From Lyophyllum atratum (lineage: Eukaryota > Basidiomycota > Agaricomycetes > Agaricales > Lyophyllaceae), in assembly GCA_014905825.1 (NCBI GenBank), contig JACGCN010000009.1:186001-250000 (forward strand): a stretch of 64,000 nt of DNA, in the 5' to 3' direction. Below the pieces are notes generated by a model. That model had not been told where the DNA came from. It saw only the letters and a list, made by a program, of their open reading frames with translations, and did not search any database. The position numbers were made by a program, and so were the translations under genes. Positions 31,908 to 44,907 of this stretch are shown here, piece by piece. Position 1 is the first letter of the stretch. Each line of letters opens with the position of its first letter.

Positions 31908-34133
31908 TGATGGAGAAATCAAGGAAGGATGTGGACGATAATAAGACGGAGCGTAGTGGCCGACATGTACGCAGAGCCCGCAAGCGATGTGATACGTGAC
32001 CGATGAATTGATGTGACCTGACTTGTCGGATAACGATCCCCGTAAATAGCAACCACCATTGAAGCGTCCTGTTCATCCTGTGGACAAAGCTGAGACCCTC
32101 CCCGGAGTCGAGCAGGCCTTCCCTCCAGAACATTTGCGCAACATACGAGGCAAGTTGATAGGCGTTGAGTGCAAATTAGGCCAAATTCTGACGGTGGAAT
32201 TTTAGTGGTTCCGAACTCCGACCACAACGGGTGCAGGTGCAACACATCAACAGGCTGAGGATACAGCATGGGGAATGAAATATGGCGACATTAACCATGC
32301 GAGAGGCCAGCAGGAGAAGCGATGACACAGTGACCTCACCGGCCCACCTCGCCTCAAACGACAGTTGGAGAAACCGGATTCACTGAACAGGGTCGAAGTT
32401 TTAGCATCCCTTGCGGCCGAAAAAAGTCATATAACGTTACACCTACAGCTCACTAAAACACAGAAATCGTTGACCACCGGTTTCGCGGCGACAAAATCCG
32501 TTGTCTATTCTTAACGACACCATGAAACGCGACCGAAATGTCCAGGAAGGTTCTGAGAAAACACAGGGAATTCGGCCCGAGCTACCGAGCCTCACATGCA
32601 CCGCCCATCATCCGTTTCGGAGGCCAAAGGGGGGAGGGGGAGGAGCGGTTGTTCGAGCAGGAGGGCAATGGTACAGTAGCGCAGTCATTGGAGTAGGAAA
32701 GAGAGTTGCACACGATTTGCAAAATCCGAAGCCAACCGAAGATGTGGTGACGTCATGGGATTAGGCATTTCTTGATTTCCATGTGCTTGGGCAAGCAAAC
32801 GCATTTCTGGGTACGTATACCGTTACTATTAGAGTGTTTGGAGGAAATGCTGAAGGTATGCTTTGTCCCAGCAGATGCCCTTTTTGCCCCTATACTGTAT
32901 CTCCCTGCTTGTGGTACTATACTGACTCGGATATCGACGCTGACTGGAAGACATGCGGCGATGCCATGTCAACGTCGCGGCCAATTTGCGAGTCCACCTC
33001 CATTCTAGCTTCCAAAACGGAACTTCTTGCATCAAGGAGCATCGGACTCTTCAACGAAGCAGGTATAGTGGAACACGCAGGGGTTGAGAATCCACGAGGA
33101 GGCAGACCAAAGGTAGACTATTCATCTCATGACATGCTACATTCAACACTTGATCAATACGTTCCGTCAGGCTTCCCACACGAGCGTAAATGACTATGAC
33201 CGAATTGGAGTATATTTGACAAGTCATGAACCACCGCCAGTATTCGCTGATAGTGATGATGACGAAAGGATGTGTCCGTAAACCGCAAGGTCTACATCTG
33301 AATAGGCCTTTATCACACACCCTCTGCCCGAGCACAGGATGGTCGAGCCTTCTCAAAAATCCCTGTCTTTTTCGGCATTGGCTGAGAGGATGCAATATCA
33401 GGAAAAAGTGTATGTCATGAAATATTGTCGGCGTTACACAGGAGGGAATTCTTGACGTACAACACGTGTACAATCAGCTGTGTTTCCAGCCGACATTGTT
33501 GAACATTGCCACTGGCAACATCGTGTCATACCATCGAACGGGCCTCAAATCACAATCACCTCTGTGCACATCGTAGTCGCTAGGGAGGATGATTTTTCAC
33601 GAGATAGGTACTTCGAAACAACACCTGCTCTTGCAATTATGTGCCGAGTACCCAGAGCTATTGTGGAGCTTACGGTATCGTTCGAGGCGATGTTCATCCA
33701 TGATGGTATCTCTGCCTCACTTACCGACTCGAGACCACTGAATATGCATTCTAGACGTTTGATTATTCAAGGTGCCACACACGGAAGGATACAATCAACA
33801 GATTGACTCATCGAGCTCCACGGAGACCACCTATTTCCAATGACCTGGTAGAAATGCGCATGTGGTATTTAAACGGTATGCCATTCAGCTTCAAACGTTA
33901 CACCTAGCTGGCCTAACGAGTTCCCACTACCACCTACCTTGACGACCCCACTGTCAGCCTCTCTACCCAGTTCGACACTTTTCTTGTACTGACAACACTA
34001 ACTTCAGGGCGTTCCCGCTCCATCTCCTGTGACGACTATCATAAAAAACATCTATATTAATCTTGTGAGTCCACTCCGGCACTATGCTCACAATCATGCT
34101 AAAAAACCTATGTTCGCTATCTCCAGATACACC
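31908..34133. other. Long intergenic region
   Basis: Divergent upstream region of the Kre6-like gene and the small secreted protein gene, about 2.2 kb. Several frames of 80-140 codons (for example 32783-33193 plus and 33480-33806 plus) show no domain, signal peptide or splice pattern. None is called. Confidence 0.5.
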
Positions 34134-34651
34134 ATGCGTTTCTCGACCGTCCTCGTTCTTTCTATGGCAGCCTCTGCCAGCTCAGCGCTCGCGTACGTGT
34201 ATAACACCTCGCATCACAGTGTTTGGCTCACCTCTCGTTTACCAATAGCTACCCTACCGCGTCTCGTTCGTACGATGCAGTTTCACGTCGCGAACTCGCG
34301 GACGTTGTGGACATTCTCACCCGCGACTACGAGGAGCTCGTCAATGTCGTTGCTCGCGGCAAAGGCAAGCACACATCGAAGTCCGCCGAGGCCGCGACCA
34401 AGGGTCACGCACTCGCCAAGAAGCTCCCCAACGAGATCAAGGCGGAGATCGGGAAGCAGGGTTTGGATGGGTCGAAGCCTACTGCTGATCGCGCGAAGGT
34501 GCTTGGAACGACCCATAAGGATATTCAGACGGCCTACCACGCCAAACTGAACCAGGAAGTCAAGAGCGGACAGGTCCCTGGCGGTTCGTGGGGCCTGCAG
34601 GCCACTCTCGACGAGAACCGCCATCTGCGCCGCGCTCTCGATGCCGAGTAA
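34134..34651 (+). CDS. Small secreted protein, unknown function
   Basis: Two exons, join(34134..34192,34249..34651), give 153 aa. Residues 1-20 form a clear signal peptide (MRFSTVLVLSMAASASSALA). An RR precedes ELADVVDILTRDYEELVNVV, so Kex2 trimming is possible. The rest is Lys-rich and predicted helical (KHTSKSAEAATKGHALAKKL, NEIKAEIGKQG) with no Cys in the mature part. The intron sits right after the signal peptide, a common exon layout. I do not recognise the family. It could be a lineage-specific effector-like or cell-surface protein. Confidence 0.7.
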
Positions 34652-35105
34652 CAGGAGCTCGTTGGTCTTGTAGCATGAGGCGTGCAGGAGAATGATGTAA
34701 CGTCGTCAGTCATTGGAAAGGGCGGCAGGAATTCGTGCTACGCATAGCGAGTTGTACTATAACGCTCGTACCACACTATGACTTCGGTCGCCTCGAACAA
34801 AGAATAAATTTGGTCCACGTAACTTGGCTACATTTTGAGTAATGACAAGCAATGGACGAGGGAAAGTTTTGAGCTGACCGAGGTCATACATTTCACTTTG
34901 ACCAATTCGGGTTGTACCGATTCCCGAACTTCCGATCATCCTCCTCAAGGGCTGTGTCGGATGATCGTCTCCCATGTCTGAACCTCCAGTCTTCTGAGGG
35001 GAGATGACAGACACTGACCCCGAAGTTCTCTAACTTTCCTAGCCTTCCGCCACTCTGAGACAAAGACAGCCAGGCTTTGAATCGTTCACATCGAGAAAAT
35101 TGACT
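34652..35105. other. Intergenic region
   Basis: It contains the 3' flank of the secreted protein gene and the N-acetyltransferase promoter. No gene was seen. Confidence 0.5.
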
Positions 35106-36400
35106 ATGCCAACTGACACAGGAACCCTCCAAGACGGGCAGTTCATCAAGCAGGTTCCATCGCCATACACGCCAACTCAGATCGTGCAATGGCTGTCGCG
35201 CATCGGGTTTCCGACATCGTACAGCGAGGATAACCTATCGCGCGGCGCGTTCCCTCATACACTGGAGAATCTTGGGGCGTTGGCGAGACTGCACCTCGTA
35301 GCATTCCCATTCGAGAACACCGCGATGCACTAGTGAGTTTTTATTCGTATGGGGACGCCATTATCTACAGTTGAAAGCTGAATCTGGGTACAAAGCACGG
35401 CTGACCATTCGATGGATGTAAGCCTTCAAGGTGCATATCGGCGCTTGGTTGTCGATCGGATGGGATCCTACTGCTACGGGCAGAATGGAGTGTTCATGAA
35501 CATGCTGCGAGGGCTTGGATACCGGTACGGAGCCCTTCTTCGCTATCGCCGAGCAATTTCGAACGGATGCTGATGCCAGTACAGAGCATACGCTGGCGCT
35601 GCGCGAGTAAATATTAACACCCAGGAAAATAAAGGCAGCCCCATATTTACGTCGCTCTCGCATATGGTCATATTCGTACAGCCATTCGAGGGAAGTAACC
35701 AGACATATTTGGTAGACGTCGGCTTCGGTTCGACGGGGCTCGTGTGGCCAATCCTCCTGTCCGACGCGGGGGATAACATAGTTACAGGTACGACGCCGAG
35801 CGAGAAACACCGGCTGAGGCGGGACACGCATCCATCAACGAGCCTTGGTAGGCTTCTTACTTCCGTGTCTCCGCATATGAAATACTAAACCTCGGCAATG
35901 TCTGTAACAAAGATATCACTGGTGCCTCGTCGTCTCGAGCGGACTATGTCTGGAACCTCGAAGTATGCCACTCCAAAAGCGGTAATGCCGACGCGCCCTG
36001 GCAGCTACTCTATTCGTTTTCCGAAAATGAGTGCTTTCCCGTCGACGCGGAGAACGCCTCCTTTGTCGTATCCAAAAAACCCGAGGGCATATTCTGGCAC
36101 AATGTCCTCTGCGTCAAATCCGCATTTCTTGATGACTTAGACCCCTCAGATGACCAGGCGAAAGCGCAAGCGGAGGCGGAATACTCCCGGCATCCAGAAG
36201 AGGTGGCTGGTACATTTATGTTCAGGTATGTGATGATGGGACGAGAGGTGAGGAGGAATATTGGGGGAAGCTCGGTGGTGATCAGAAATTTGGGCAGCGA
36301 CCTCGAAAGGATACGGGCGTTGGGGGAGATTTTTGGGCTGGATATACCAGACGAAGCGCAGGTGCATATCAAGGGACGAATTACTTCTTTGGATGGATAG
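35106..36400 (+). CDS. Arylamine N-acetyltransferase
   Basis: Four exons, join(35106..35332,35396..35524,35585..35847,35913..36400), give 368 aa. The catalytic triad is visible: Cys102 in DRMGSYCYGQN, His145 in SLSHMVIFV and Asp163 in YLVDVGFGS. LENLGALARLHLVAFPFEN and GVFMNMLRGLGYR surround it as in other NATs. The C-terminal extension (APWQLLYSFSE, GRITSLDG) is typical of fungal members, which are longer than bacterial ones. NATs transfer acetyl or malonyl groups from CoA to arylamines or hydrazines and help detoxify plant- and fungus-derived amines. Intron 3 has a good branch site (ATACTAAAC). Confidence 0.95.
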
Positions 36401-37141
36401 GAGGACATTATCTGTATTGAACGAGTTAACATTAAGGAGCACACGATGTCATCGTAACCACATATCATGAAGCCGGCGCTACAAGACACGATGCGTTCAT
36501 CCGCCAGAAGGCCTGGATTTGACATGAGCAGGCTGCGAGGGAAATGTTCTGGGCAGAATTCAAGCCGTACATACTGCACGATAGACTCGTCACTAGAAGT
36601 TATCATTCGGAAAATGGTATTAGTATATTTGCAACAATATTTCAGGTCGTCGTATTCATCGGCGAAAAATTTGTGCCCGCACATGGACTTGATCGACCTA
36701 CAGGATGCGCAGCAGAGCAAAAACATTTCCAGGTATTTAACCAGGTCACCCTAGTCGCAGACTATAAACCGTTAAACCAGTCGGGCATGTGCATGGTGCA
36801 TCGGGGTCCGACATAAAAATCAGAATAGACGCGTTAAAGAACGACCTCCTGGAAGGACGAATCCGGCCTTGGTCACACCCGAAGGAACACAAATCCTGTA
36901 TCTGTGGCTGTTGTACCTCTTGGACTTAGCTCAAGTGGCAAGGTCATTAGTAGGAGTGCATGACCAATCCGTAACCAATCCGCACGGTTACTTTGATAAC
37001 CGGTACCCTCAACCTGTCAAATCACCCTCTCAACATGTCGCCATCACTAGGTTTTTATAGCTCTCTTGCTGTTGCAACGCCACACATTCCTTGACCCAAC
37101 TCCTCAGCGGATATTCACCAGAAAAGTCAGAGAAATCAGAC
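36401..37141. other. Intergenic region
   Basis: Between the N-acetyltransferase and the Old Yellow Enzyme, both on the plus strand. Short frames at 36467-36816 look non-coding. Confidence 0.5.
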
Positions 37142-38468
37142 ATGGCAACTTCTCAGCTCTTCCAGCCCATCAAAGTCGGCGACATGACCCTCCAGCATCG
37201 CGTCGTTATGGCTCCGCTCACCCGCTTTCGCGCTGACGCCCAGCACGTCCCATTGCCTCACGTAGCAGAATACTACGCCCAACGCGCTAGCGTTCCCGGG
37301 ACCCTGATAATATCGGAAGCGACGTTTATTGCACAACGGGCTGGAGGATACCCCAATGCACCTGGCATCTGGTCTGATGCTCAAATAGCTGCATGGAAGA
37401 AGGTAAGGATTTCTTATAGATTCAGCCTGTCCGACTTATAACATAACTAACGATGACCCATACTTAGATCACAGATGCGGTCCATGCCAAGGGGTCCTTC
37501 ATGTACCTCCAACTCTGGGCACTCGGGCGTGCCGCAAACCACTCGCAGCTCCTATCAGAAGACCCAAACATACCCTACGTCTCTGCCTCCGCTGTACCCC
37601 TCCCCGATGAGGGCTCAGCGACCCCGCGTGCACTGACCGTCTCGGAGATCGAGGAGTACATCGAGTTGTACGCGACGGCGGCACACAACGCAGTGCATTT
37701 GGCGGGCTTTGACGGTGTAGAGGTGCACAGTGCGAACGGGTACCTCGTCGACCAATTTCTGCAGGACGTAAGCAACGTTCGAACGGACGCGTACGGGGGT
37801 GATGTGCAGAGACGTGCACGGTTCGCCTTGGAAGTTGTTGATGCCGTCGCAAAGCGCGTAGGAGCGCGTAAGACCGCGATTCGGTTCAGCCCTTGGACCA
37901 CGGTACAAGGTATGTCCTTACTTGCAGAGTTCTCCGACCACCTATGATTACTGACACGCGTCATCAGGCATGGGTATGACTGACCCCAAACCGACCTTCA
38001 GCTACGTTGTGCAGCAGCTGCGCGCGCGCATTCCCGACCTCTCGTACATCCACGTCATCGAGCCACGCGTGAACGGCACGAGCACCCTGAAGAGCATACC
38101 CGCGGAGCAGTCCAACGACTTCATCCGCGACATCTGGAGTGGCGGCAACCGGAGGCTGATCAGTGCGGGCGGATACACAAGGGCCCTAGGGATAGCGCAG
38201 GCGGATGCGAAGGGTGATCTGATTGCGTACGGACGACCGTTTATTGCAAATGTTCGTTCCCGTTTACTTGAAACGTGGATTTTCGCTGATATACCTTCTG
38301 AAGCCGGATTTGCCATACCGCCTTGAGAAGGATGTGCCGTTGACGATTGGTGTGCGGAAGTTGTATTATCAGTATGGGAGTACGGATCCCAAGGGTTACA
38401 CCGACTATCCATTCGTCGGCGAGGAGATGGCGGCGAAGAATCTATTCCGGGCAGAAAGCAAGCTGTGA
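37142..38468 (+). CDS. NADPH dehydrogenase, Old Yellow Enzyme family
   Basis: Four exons, join(37142..37402,37468..37909,37968..38251,38304..38468), give 383 aa. The FMN-binding barrel blocks are clear: MAPLTRFRA, ISEATFIAQRAGGYPNAPGI, MYLQLWALGRAA and GVEVHSANGYLVDQFLQD. In the last, His174 and Asn177 bind substrate and Tyr179 is the proton donor. RTDAYGG and LIAYGRPFIANPDLPYRLE follow. It reduces alpha,beta-unsaturated carbonyls with NADPH. Intron 3 has a weak donor (GTTCGT), chosen because it restores FIAN-PDLPYRL. ATG 37142 is used: the open frame extends upstream, but the family begins here. Its neighbour, a NAT, is also a xenobiotic-type enzyme. Confidence 0.95.
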
Positions 38469-38875
38469 ATTCCAATCTAAGAGGCGTTTTTTACTTGGAA
38501 TAATGCAGATGTTAGAGGTCAGATATGCCTTCTTATCGTCGAGGTCGTGTCGAAGCATTCTTCATCCACATACGCGTATTCTTTGCCTGCACAAATGTCG
38601 AGTCCCGAACGCCTCTTTATGCACACCAACTGCTGAGGGCGAGTCCCCTTGAACCTACGAATGTTATAAGTACCCTGCGCCCGCTTTATCAAGGAAGAAG
38701 TCCTCACGAGTCCCCCGCGTCATAAAAAAAGGACGAGCCTGATATGGTTAGGATCGGCAGTACTTGTGTCCACGATGAATCATGATAAGAAAAATGTACG
38801 CGTCCTGTCCAAAACCTGCAGTACAACGATGCGCTCCCGACAGACAGAAAAAAATCGTCTGAGCAGTTATACAAT
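38469..38875. other. Intergenic region
   Basis: 3' flank of the oxidoreductase and, at the right, the Pol III terminator of the minus-strand tRNA. No gene was seen. Confidence 0.5.
38848..38854 (-). terminator. Pol III T-run terminator of tRNA-Pro copy 1
   Basis: Seven T residues on the minus strand, about 21 nt after the tRNA 3' end. The sequence after the run (CTGTCTGTCGGGAGCG) is shared with copy 2. Confidence 0.7.
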
Positions 38876-38979
38876 GGGCCTGACTGGGAATTGAACCCAG
38901 GACCTCCTCGATTATCGGTTGGGAGCGCGCAGGGCACCCTGTACCCTAACAAGGAATCATACTACTAGACCATCAGGCC
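38876..38979 (-). tRNA. tRNA-Pro(AGG) with a 32-nt intron, copy 1
   Basis: The minus strand starts GGCCTGATGGTCTAGTAG and ends GGGTTCAATTCCCAGTCAGG plus CCC. The acceptor stem is 7 bp (GGCCTGA/TCAGGCC). The anticodon stem CCTTG/CGAGG closes a loop with anticodon AGG, and an intron of 32 nt follows position 37. B-box GGTTCAATTCC is intact. Exons are identical to the copy at 44908; only the introns differ. Confidence 0.93.
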
Positions 38980-41262
38980 GGTGTGAGACAATTTGTCGTG
39001 GTGAAACGGGATCCATCTGCAGATCGAAGAGGCACAAGTGGCGGTCGCGGACCGCATAATCGGGGGCGAGGGTTTGTTCATGTCGGATGGGTTGGTGAGA
39101 GAGTGTCTGCTCCGGTGGTGTAAAATTGACTCCGCGATGTGTATTCTCGTGATGAAGAGGAGAGCTCGAGCTCAGAGATTGACCTTGGCATGGACGCAGC
39201 GCGATCCCTGATGTTTCTACGACCCTGGTCCATGACTCGCGTAGGCCTATCTGAATCCGCATCCGTAGGAAAGGGCGGAGGGCCGTGATTCGGGGGTATG
39301 CATACGGGATGTATCAAGGGCAGGCCGTCCCAGACGCCAATGCACCATGGTTCAATTCTTCGCACCTCGTTCATTGCCCCAGTGTCAAAACAATCCAATC
39401 CGCGTGAAAGCATCGTACTATAGAATCAGGAGACGCTAAGCCAAGCCTGGCACCCAGAACCCGTTCCGAATCCATTGGTGCGTCCTATCTCGCCCATTGC
39501 GTGGAATCCGCGTTTGTGAGCCTGGTTCCGGGAAACTGCCTTCTGTCCGGAAAGAAAGGCGCGTCCACCCCAAAACTGGAGTCGTAATCCTGGAACATCA
39601 TGTTTTCGGGCTCGATGACGATGGTGGATCGCCTACGTACCCCGGCGCGTTGTTGCAAGTGCCCTCGCCTATCCACGGACATGATGCACTCGAGATTACT
39701 TACGGCTGCCGCTCAATATTAAATACTCCCTGATCAAGGGCCAGCGCGTACGCGGGAGATTCGAATATGCAAGTAGAAAAGGCAGGTTGACGGTCAGGCC
39801 CCAGGCCCCAGAGCCAAGGGATGGGTCGGAATCCGAACGAGCAGTTTTGTAAGTAATGGGCGGGCGCCTCGTGCCCGAAACTTCCAAGTTAATATGACTT
39901 GCGACTTGCATGTCGTGCTATAGGCGGACGGGACGGGTAAGTACTACTCCTGAGTCCTGATCCAAACTTCGACGTTTTGTATCCAGGCTCCGAACTCCAA
40001 GTGGGTGGCAAGTGCGAATCATCATCTGTATATAGGAAGTCACTGTATGCTTCGAGCTTCTCAGAAGGGTTCTGACGTCGACTCGGATCAGCCGATCCGG
40101 TGGGGAGGCATGATGAAAAGCACGTTGGAGGGGAGATTGGGATGGCTCGTTGGGGATTGAGAAGGGGCTTCGGTGCGGTGCCGGTGTCGGTGTGCGTTAG
40201 GGATAATCCGTATGTAAGTCTGGAAGCAGGGGGTGCGGTAGAAATTTTCCTGAGGCGGATGACACTGGCAGAGAAGGCTGTAGAGGTGTAGAAGGTGAAG
40301 ATACTGGGATGACAAATGACTTGGACTCGGGCGTTCTTTTGGCTACTGCAAGTCTACATCCGATTCTGATGCTGATCATCTTCATCAATGCGCTATACGC
40401 CCGCGCCTTGAACTTGGCGTCCGGTCCTACACGAGGAATCGATCATACTTTGTGGGCGTCGCGGCAGGGTTAATAAACGGGCCCATATGATTGGATGCCA
40501 CTGCCAGGCTTCAGAAGTGATGTGATGTGATGGTACCGGGCGCGCGTGGTGGGATGGGACGCGTCGAATGGGCCAAGAAGTTTGAGAGACCGGAGTCGAG
40601 CTGACGCTGTGTGTCCGACGTTCAAGGCCGGGGTCGATGAGATTTGCTAGGCTGTGGAGCGAGTAGTATCGTGCATCATGTGTGGTATACTGACACTAAG
40701 GGCGGTTTGGGGGTGGTATTCGGGTCCGGAATGCTGCGATCAGTGGAGACGAGTAGCAGACGCATGAAATTCGGTGCGCCGCTATTAGGGATATTTGGAG
40801 TCTGGACAGGATAGAGGGAAGGGACCTATATGTTGTATGTTGGCGGCCATTGGAAGGGAAATGCACGCGTGATGCACTGAAGAGATGACAGGCACTTGAC
40901 CAGTGTCAGTGACTGATCATGATGGTGGTTTGATTTTTTGTGGTCCCGTAAGGTAGCAACCTGCAGACGTTTTGAATGCTGCTGGCATAATATGGAGCAT
41001 CGAGCCCCTTGCAAGGTTGGATAGCGGTGTAAAAGAACAAAGAAATTGTGAAACAAGAGGAGAGATAGTGGGACAGTCAGGAGGCCAACCTGAAGTGGCT
41101 GGCTCGGCTGACATACTTGGCTTGATTTCGCCCTGATCAGCTTTGTATCTTGAACCCACACGACGACGACAACAACAACGACAGCGACGACAGCAACGAG
41201 GGCGGCGTACGAGCATTATATAGAACAGAGCACAGAGAGTTTGCCCCTGCTCATCACGCCAC
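38980..41262. other. Long intergenic region
   Basis: About 2.3 kb with no supported gene. Minus-strand frames at 39078-39413 and 39485-39682 and plus-strand frames near 40100 lack domains and splice structure. Confidence 0.5.
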
Positions 41263-42889
41263 ATGGATTCAGGCAACGAGTCTCCTCCACTGCGCACCAC
41301 CATCCTCGGTTCCTTCCTTCGAGGACGACCACGAAACTCGTCGCAGTCGCACATCATCACCACCGACCTTCGTGAGACCTCGCCATCGCCGCCACAGCCG
41401 CCATCACCCAACGGCCTCGTGGTCGGCGGCCACCGTCGGAGCAGAGCCGCACCAGCGGCACCAACCGTGCAACCCTCAGCCTCCCATCAAGCAACCACCA
41501 CCACCACCACAGGCCTCGGTCTCTCCAACATGCTCCGCCGCCGCCGCTCAGCAGGCACTCTCGCCAGTCCCGTCGTAGGCCCCACCGCCCCACCGCCCGC
41601 AATGCCACCAACAGTGGCACAACCCCAACCCCAACCACCCCAACCCCTCGCCCCCTCAGCCTCCGCCTCCGCCAGCCCCAACCCCAACGCAACACCCTCA
41701 GGCGCCCACCGTGTCCGCCTGGTCCCCCACATCGACTCTCGTCGCACGCTTCGCTTCGACGCCATCAGCCGCGACCTCAAGGAAGGCGACCCCGCCCTCC
41801 GCATCGGGCGCTTCACCGATCGCTCAGGCCTGGGCCTGGCCGCCGTCAATGCCTTAGGCACGAATCGCCTGGCGTTCAAATCCAAGGTCGTCTCCCGCGC
41901 GCACGCGGAGATCTGGGTCGAGGCGGGCGGGCGCTTCTTCATCAAGGACACGAAGTCCTCGAGTGGCACGTTCCTCAACCATGTGCGGCTGTCCCCTGCG
42001 AACACGGAGAGCCGCCCGTATCAGATGAAGGATGGGGATATATTACAGCTTGGGGTGGATTATCAGGGCGGGGCGGAGGATATCTACAAGTCTGTTAAGA
42101 TCAGGATCGAGCTCGGGCGGGAATGGCAAGCTGGTGCCAATGCATTCAAGTGGGTGGTCTCATCACCCTATCATCCGTATCCCTAACTAAAAACGACGAC
42201 CCTTTTACAGCACCAATACCCTCAAGATCCTAAAAACCCTCGCCCTCCCAGCCGCCCCAAGCAAAGGCCCCTCCTCCGCCCCTCCGAACGCCGGCCACAG
42301 ACCCACCAAATCCTCCCAAATCCCAGACTGCTGCATCTGCCTCTTCGCCGTGACGATCCGCCAAGCCCTGTTCATCGCCCCCTGCTCCCACACCTTCCAC
42401 TACAAGTGCATCCGCCCGCTCCTCGAGACGCACCACCCCGCGTTCTCGTGCCCCCTATGCAGGACGTTTGCGGATCTGGAAGAGGACGTGGAGGTGGAGG
42501 TGGAGTATGCGGAGGAGGAGGATGAGCTGGATGGGGTCGGTGGGGAGGAGGGGCATGCGGGGGTAGGGGGGGACGATGAGTCGGTGGCGGAGGGAAGGGC
42601 GACGCCGGCGGAGGGGATGGATGGTGGGAGGATGAGGATGTCGGTGACGCGTGTGCCGGGGACGTTTGAGGAGGATGAGGACGCGGACGCGGATGACATT
42701 GATGATGTGATGCTCGATGTGCATGGGGGTGGGGGTGGGGATAGCGAGGGCAGCGGCAGCGGCGGGGACGGGCCTGGCGCTGTGAGGGCCGATAGCCCTG
42801 CGCTACTCCTTGTTGGGGAGGAGGTGGGGGAGGTCATCGATGAGATGGAGGTCGATGGGACGGTTGGCGTGAAGCGCGTGAAGCGGTGA
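41263..42889 (+). CDS. FHA-RING E3 ubiquitin ligase (Dma1/Dma2/CHFR-like)
   Basis: Two exons, join(41263..42149,42211..42889), give 521 aa. A Pro/Ser/Gln-rich N-terminus of about 140 residues precedes an FHA domain (ALRIGRFTDRSG, KSKVVSRAHAEIWV, KSSSGTFLNHVRLSP) at about 150-285; the Arg and Ser-x-x-His phosphothreonine pocket is kept. The RING-H2 finger has Cys336, Cys339, Cys354, His356, His359, Cys362, Cys376 and Cys379. The C-terminus is very acidic. Yeast Dma1/2 and fission yeast Dma1 use this FHA-RING pair to ubiquitinate spindle-checkpoint and septation targets. The same role is inferred here. Confidence 0.93.
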
Positions 42890-43696
42890 GGGCGGGGGGT
42901 GTTAGGGGGTGGATGAATGGTGGTGCTGGGCTCGCCTCTCATGGACTCTCTTTTCTATGTTTCTTTTCTTTATGTCTCTCCGTCTGCATGGTGTTATCAT
43001 ATGTCTTGTCCCTCTCGCTCAGTCCTCCTCCTGCCTGCCCACCCGGCCCTTGCTACCCCTGTTCGTCCTCAGAGCTAGGGATGCATACATTCCGTGCCTC
43101 ATTCCCCGTGCTACTCTTACAAGTACGCATCTGACGCCCTAGCTCGGCGCCTCCCTCCATCTGCCCATCCATCTGCCCATCCACGCATACATGTCTACAT
43201 ACGGACTTTTAATCGGTACCCTCCCTCGGGTCCAGGATGCCTTGGATACTTCACGACTTCTCCATTTTCCATTTCCTTGAATTTTTCATGCGTCTATCCC
43301 GTTTTTGTTTTTTTGTCCCTCCCTATACATCCTCTTTTCGCATACGCTAGTTTGGCTCCCGAGTTTCTTGTTGTAATATCACCGTTCGCTGTCGATCTTG
43401 ATTGCTTGGATGTTTTTGGTGGGTGTGGGTGTGAACCGGTTTGTCATGGGTGTTGGTTAGATGCGGTTGTGGATTTGCTTGCCGTGTGCTGATGATTTGG
43501 GAGTGTGCGGGTCGGAGGGGTGGTAAGATGGGATGGGTATTTTGTACGTAAGTTATATGTTGGTTGGGGGTATGTGGATCGTTTGCTTTGTGAGGTATGC
43601 TATCTATATAAGCCAGTTTGGGAGGTCCAGATGGATATCACTTATCGACATATTTTGTTTCCCCGCAGTTGAGCCTAACACCATTTGTCGCGAGCC
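42890..43696. other. 3' flank and intergenic region
   Basis: Pyrimidine-rich 3' region of the FHA-RING gene. Frames at 42886-43492 read as low-complexity or hydrophobic shadows and are not called. Confidence 0.5.
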
Positions 43697-44461
43697 TCGA
43701 ACCCCAGGACGAGTACGTATAACTTTAGTATTATTAGCTATTCAGCTTTTCAAATAGAATCACTAGTACTCAGTTTGAATCACTACTTGCCTGAGTGAAT
43801 CACTATTTCTGTTTTCCGTACTCTGTTGAGGAGTTACCTCATGTATTAGGTACCAACATGGCTTGCTGAACGTCGAGGGCATGACGCATCGCAAAGATGG
43901 ACAAGCACCAAATTGCCTCTTAGCTGCCGTCTATGGACGCCGTCGACATTTTTTCGGGATGTAACCTTGCAGAAATGTCCATTAAATGCTCATGTATGTA
44001 CCCGAATACTGACTTTCTATTCATTTAGCAGGCGTAGGTCTAAGGTGGCAAGAAGGCCACATGTTACATGATCCATCCTTCAAGTATACCGTCACATACG
44101 CAACATTGTACGGACACTTATCAATGAGACAGAGGACTTCGACACGATGATACTGCTGTATTTTCGTTGGACTACGCTACATCCATTCCTCATGTTCTGC
44201 CATCGTTGGTCCATAGGAAGGATTCAGGAAAACGGGGGCGTCCTGGCACCATTCACTGCTAGAATTATATAGCGGTCGCTGGCGGTGACCGAAAAAGGAA
44301 TCGCGCGCTTCTCCTGGTTCGCTCGGAAAGTAGTGATTCACTCGGAAATAGTGATTCCAGGCGAAAATAGTGATTGAGCCGCAAAATAGTTATTGATACG
44401 AATAGCTGAATAGCTAATAATACTAAAGTTGTTGTACCTCCCCCAGGACCCGGGGTGTCGA
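43697..44461. mobile_element. Non-autonomous TIR element (about 765 bp)
   Basis: A perfect 27-bp inverted repeat lies at 43721-43747 (AACTTTAGTATTATTAGCTA then TTCAGCT) and 44404-44430. It continues outward imperfectly to TCGA-ACCCC-like ends. Inside both ends, AATCACTATT-type motifs recur at least three times, also inverted. The middle has no ORF. Target duplication could not be fixed, so the outer ends are approximate and the superfamily is unassigned. Confidence 0.6.
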
Positions 44462-44907
44462 ATTCAGTCGCGTTTGTACACGTGATGTGGGGGACTAGGT
44501 CACGTTTACTTTTGATTCAGCGCGCGCGCCGCGCGAGTCCTCAGAGTTATTAAGTAGAGCACAGCCGGGCTCCAGAGGTCCCAGCAGCGATCACGATCGA
44601 TCGAGGTTTGGTTATGTCCGGGTCCGTCGAGAACGCAACGAAAAGCGAAAATACAAGGCAAGGCAAACCAGACTGAAACGTCTCGTGCTCGATTCGTGAG
44701 GCCGATCACCATGCACCTTCTTGCACAAGGACGAGCGATGAAAAAGAACAAGGAAGGAATCACTGATATCCCGAGATGTTTCGCGCGATATCATCGCTTT
44801 TGGCGCCTAATCCGGGCTACACGGCAAGCAAGCAACCCTTCTCCTCAGTTTTTATTGTCTGGATGTCGACGACTGTCTGGAGAGCTCTCGTGCAAGGGAC
44901 CAACACC
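44462..44907. other. Intergenic region upstream of tRNA copy 2
   Basis: No gene was seen. A GCGCGCGCCGCGCG block lies near 44521. Confidence 0.5.
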
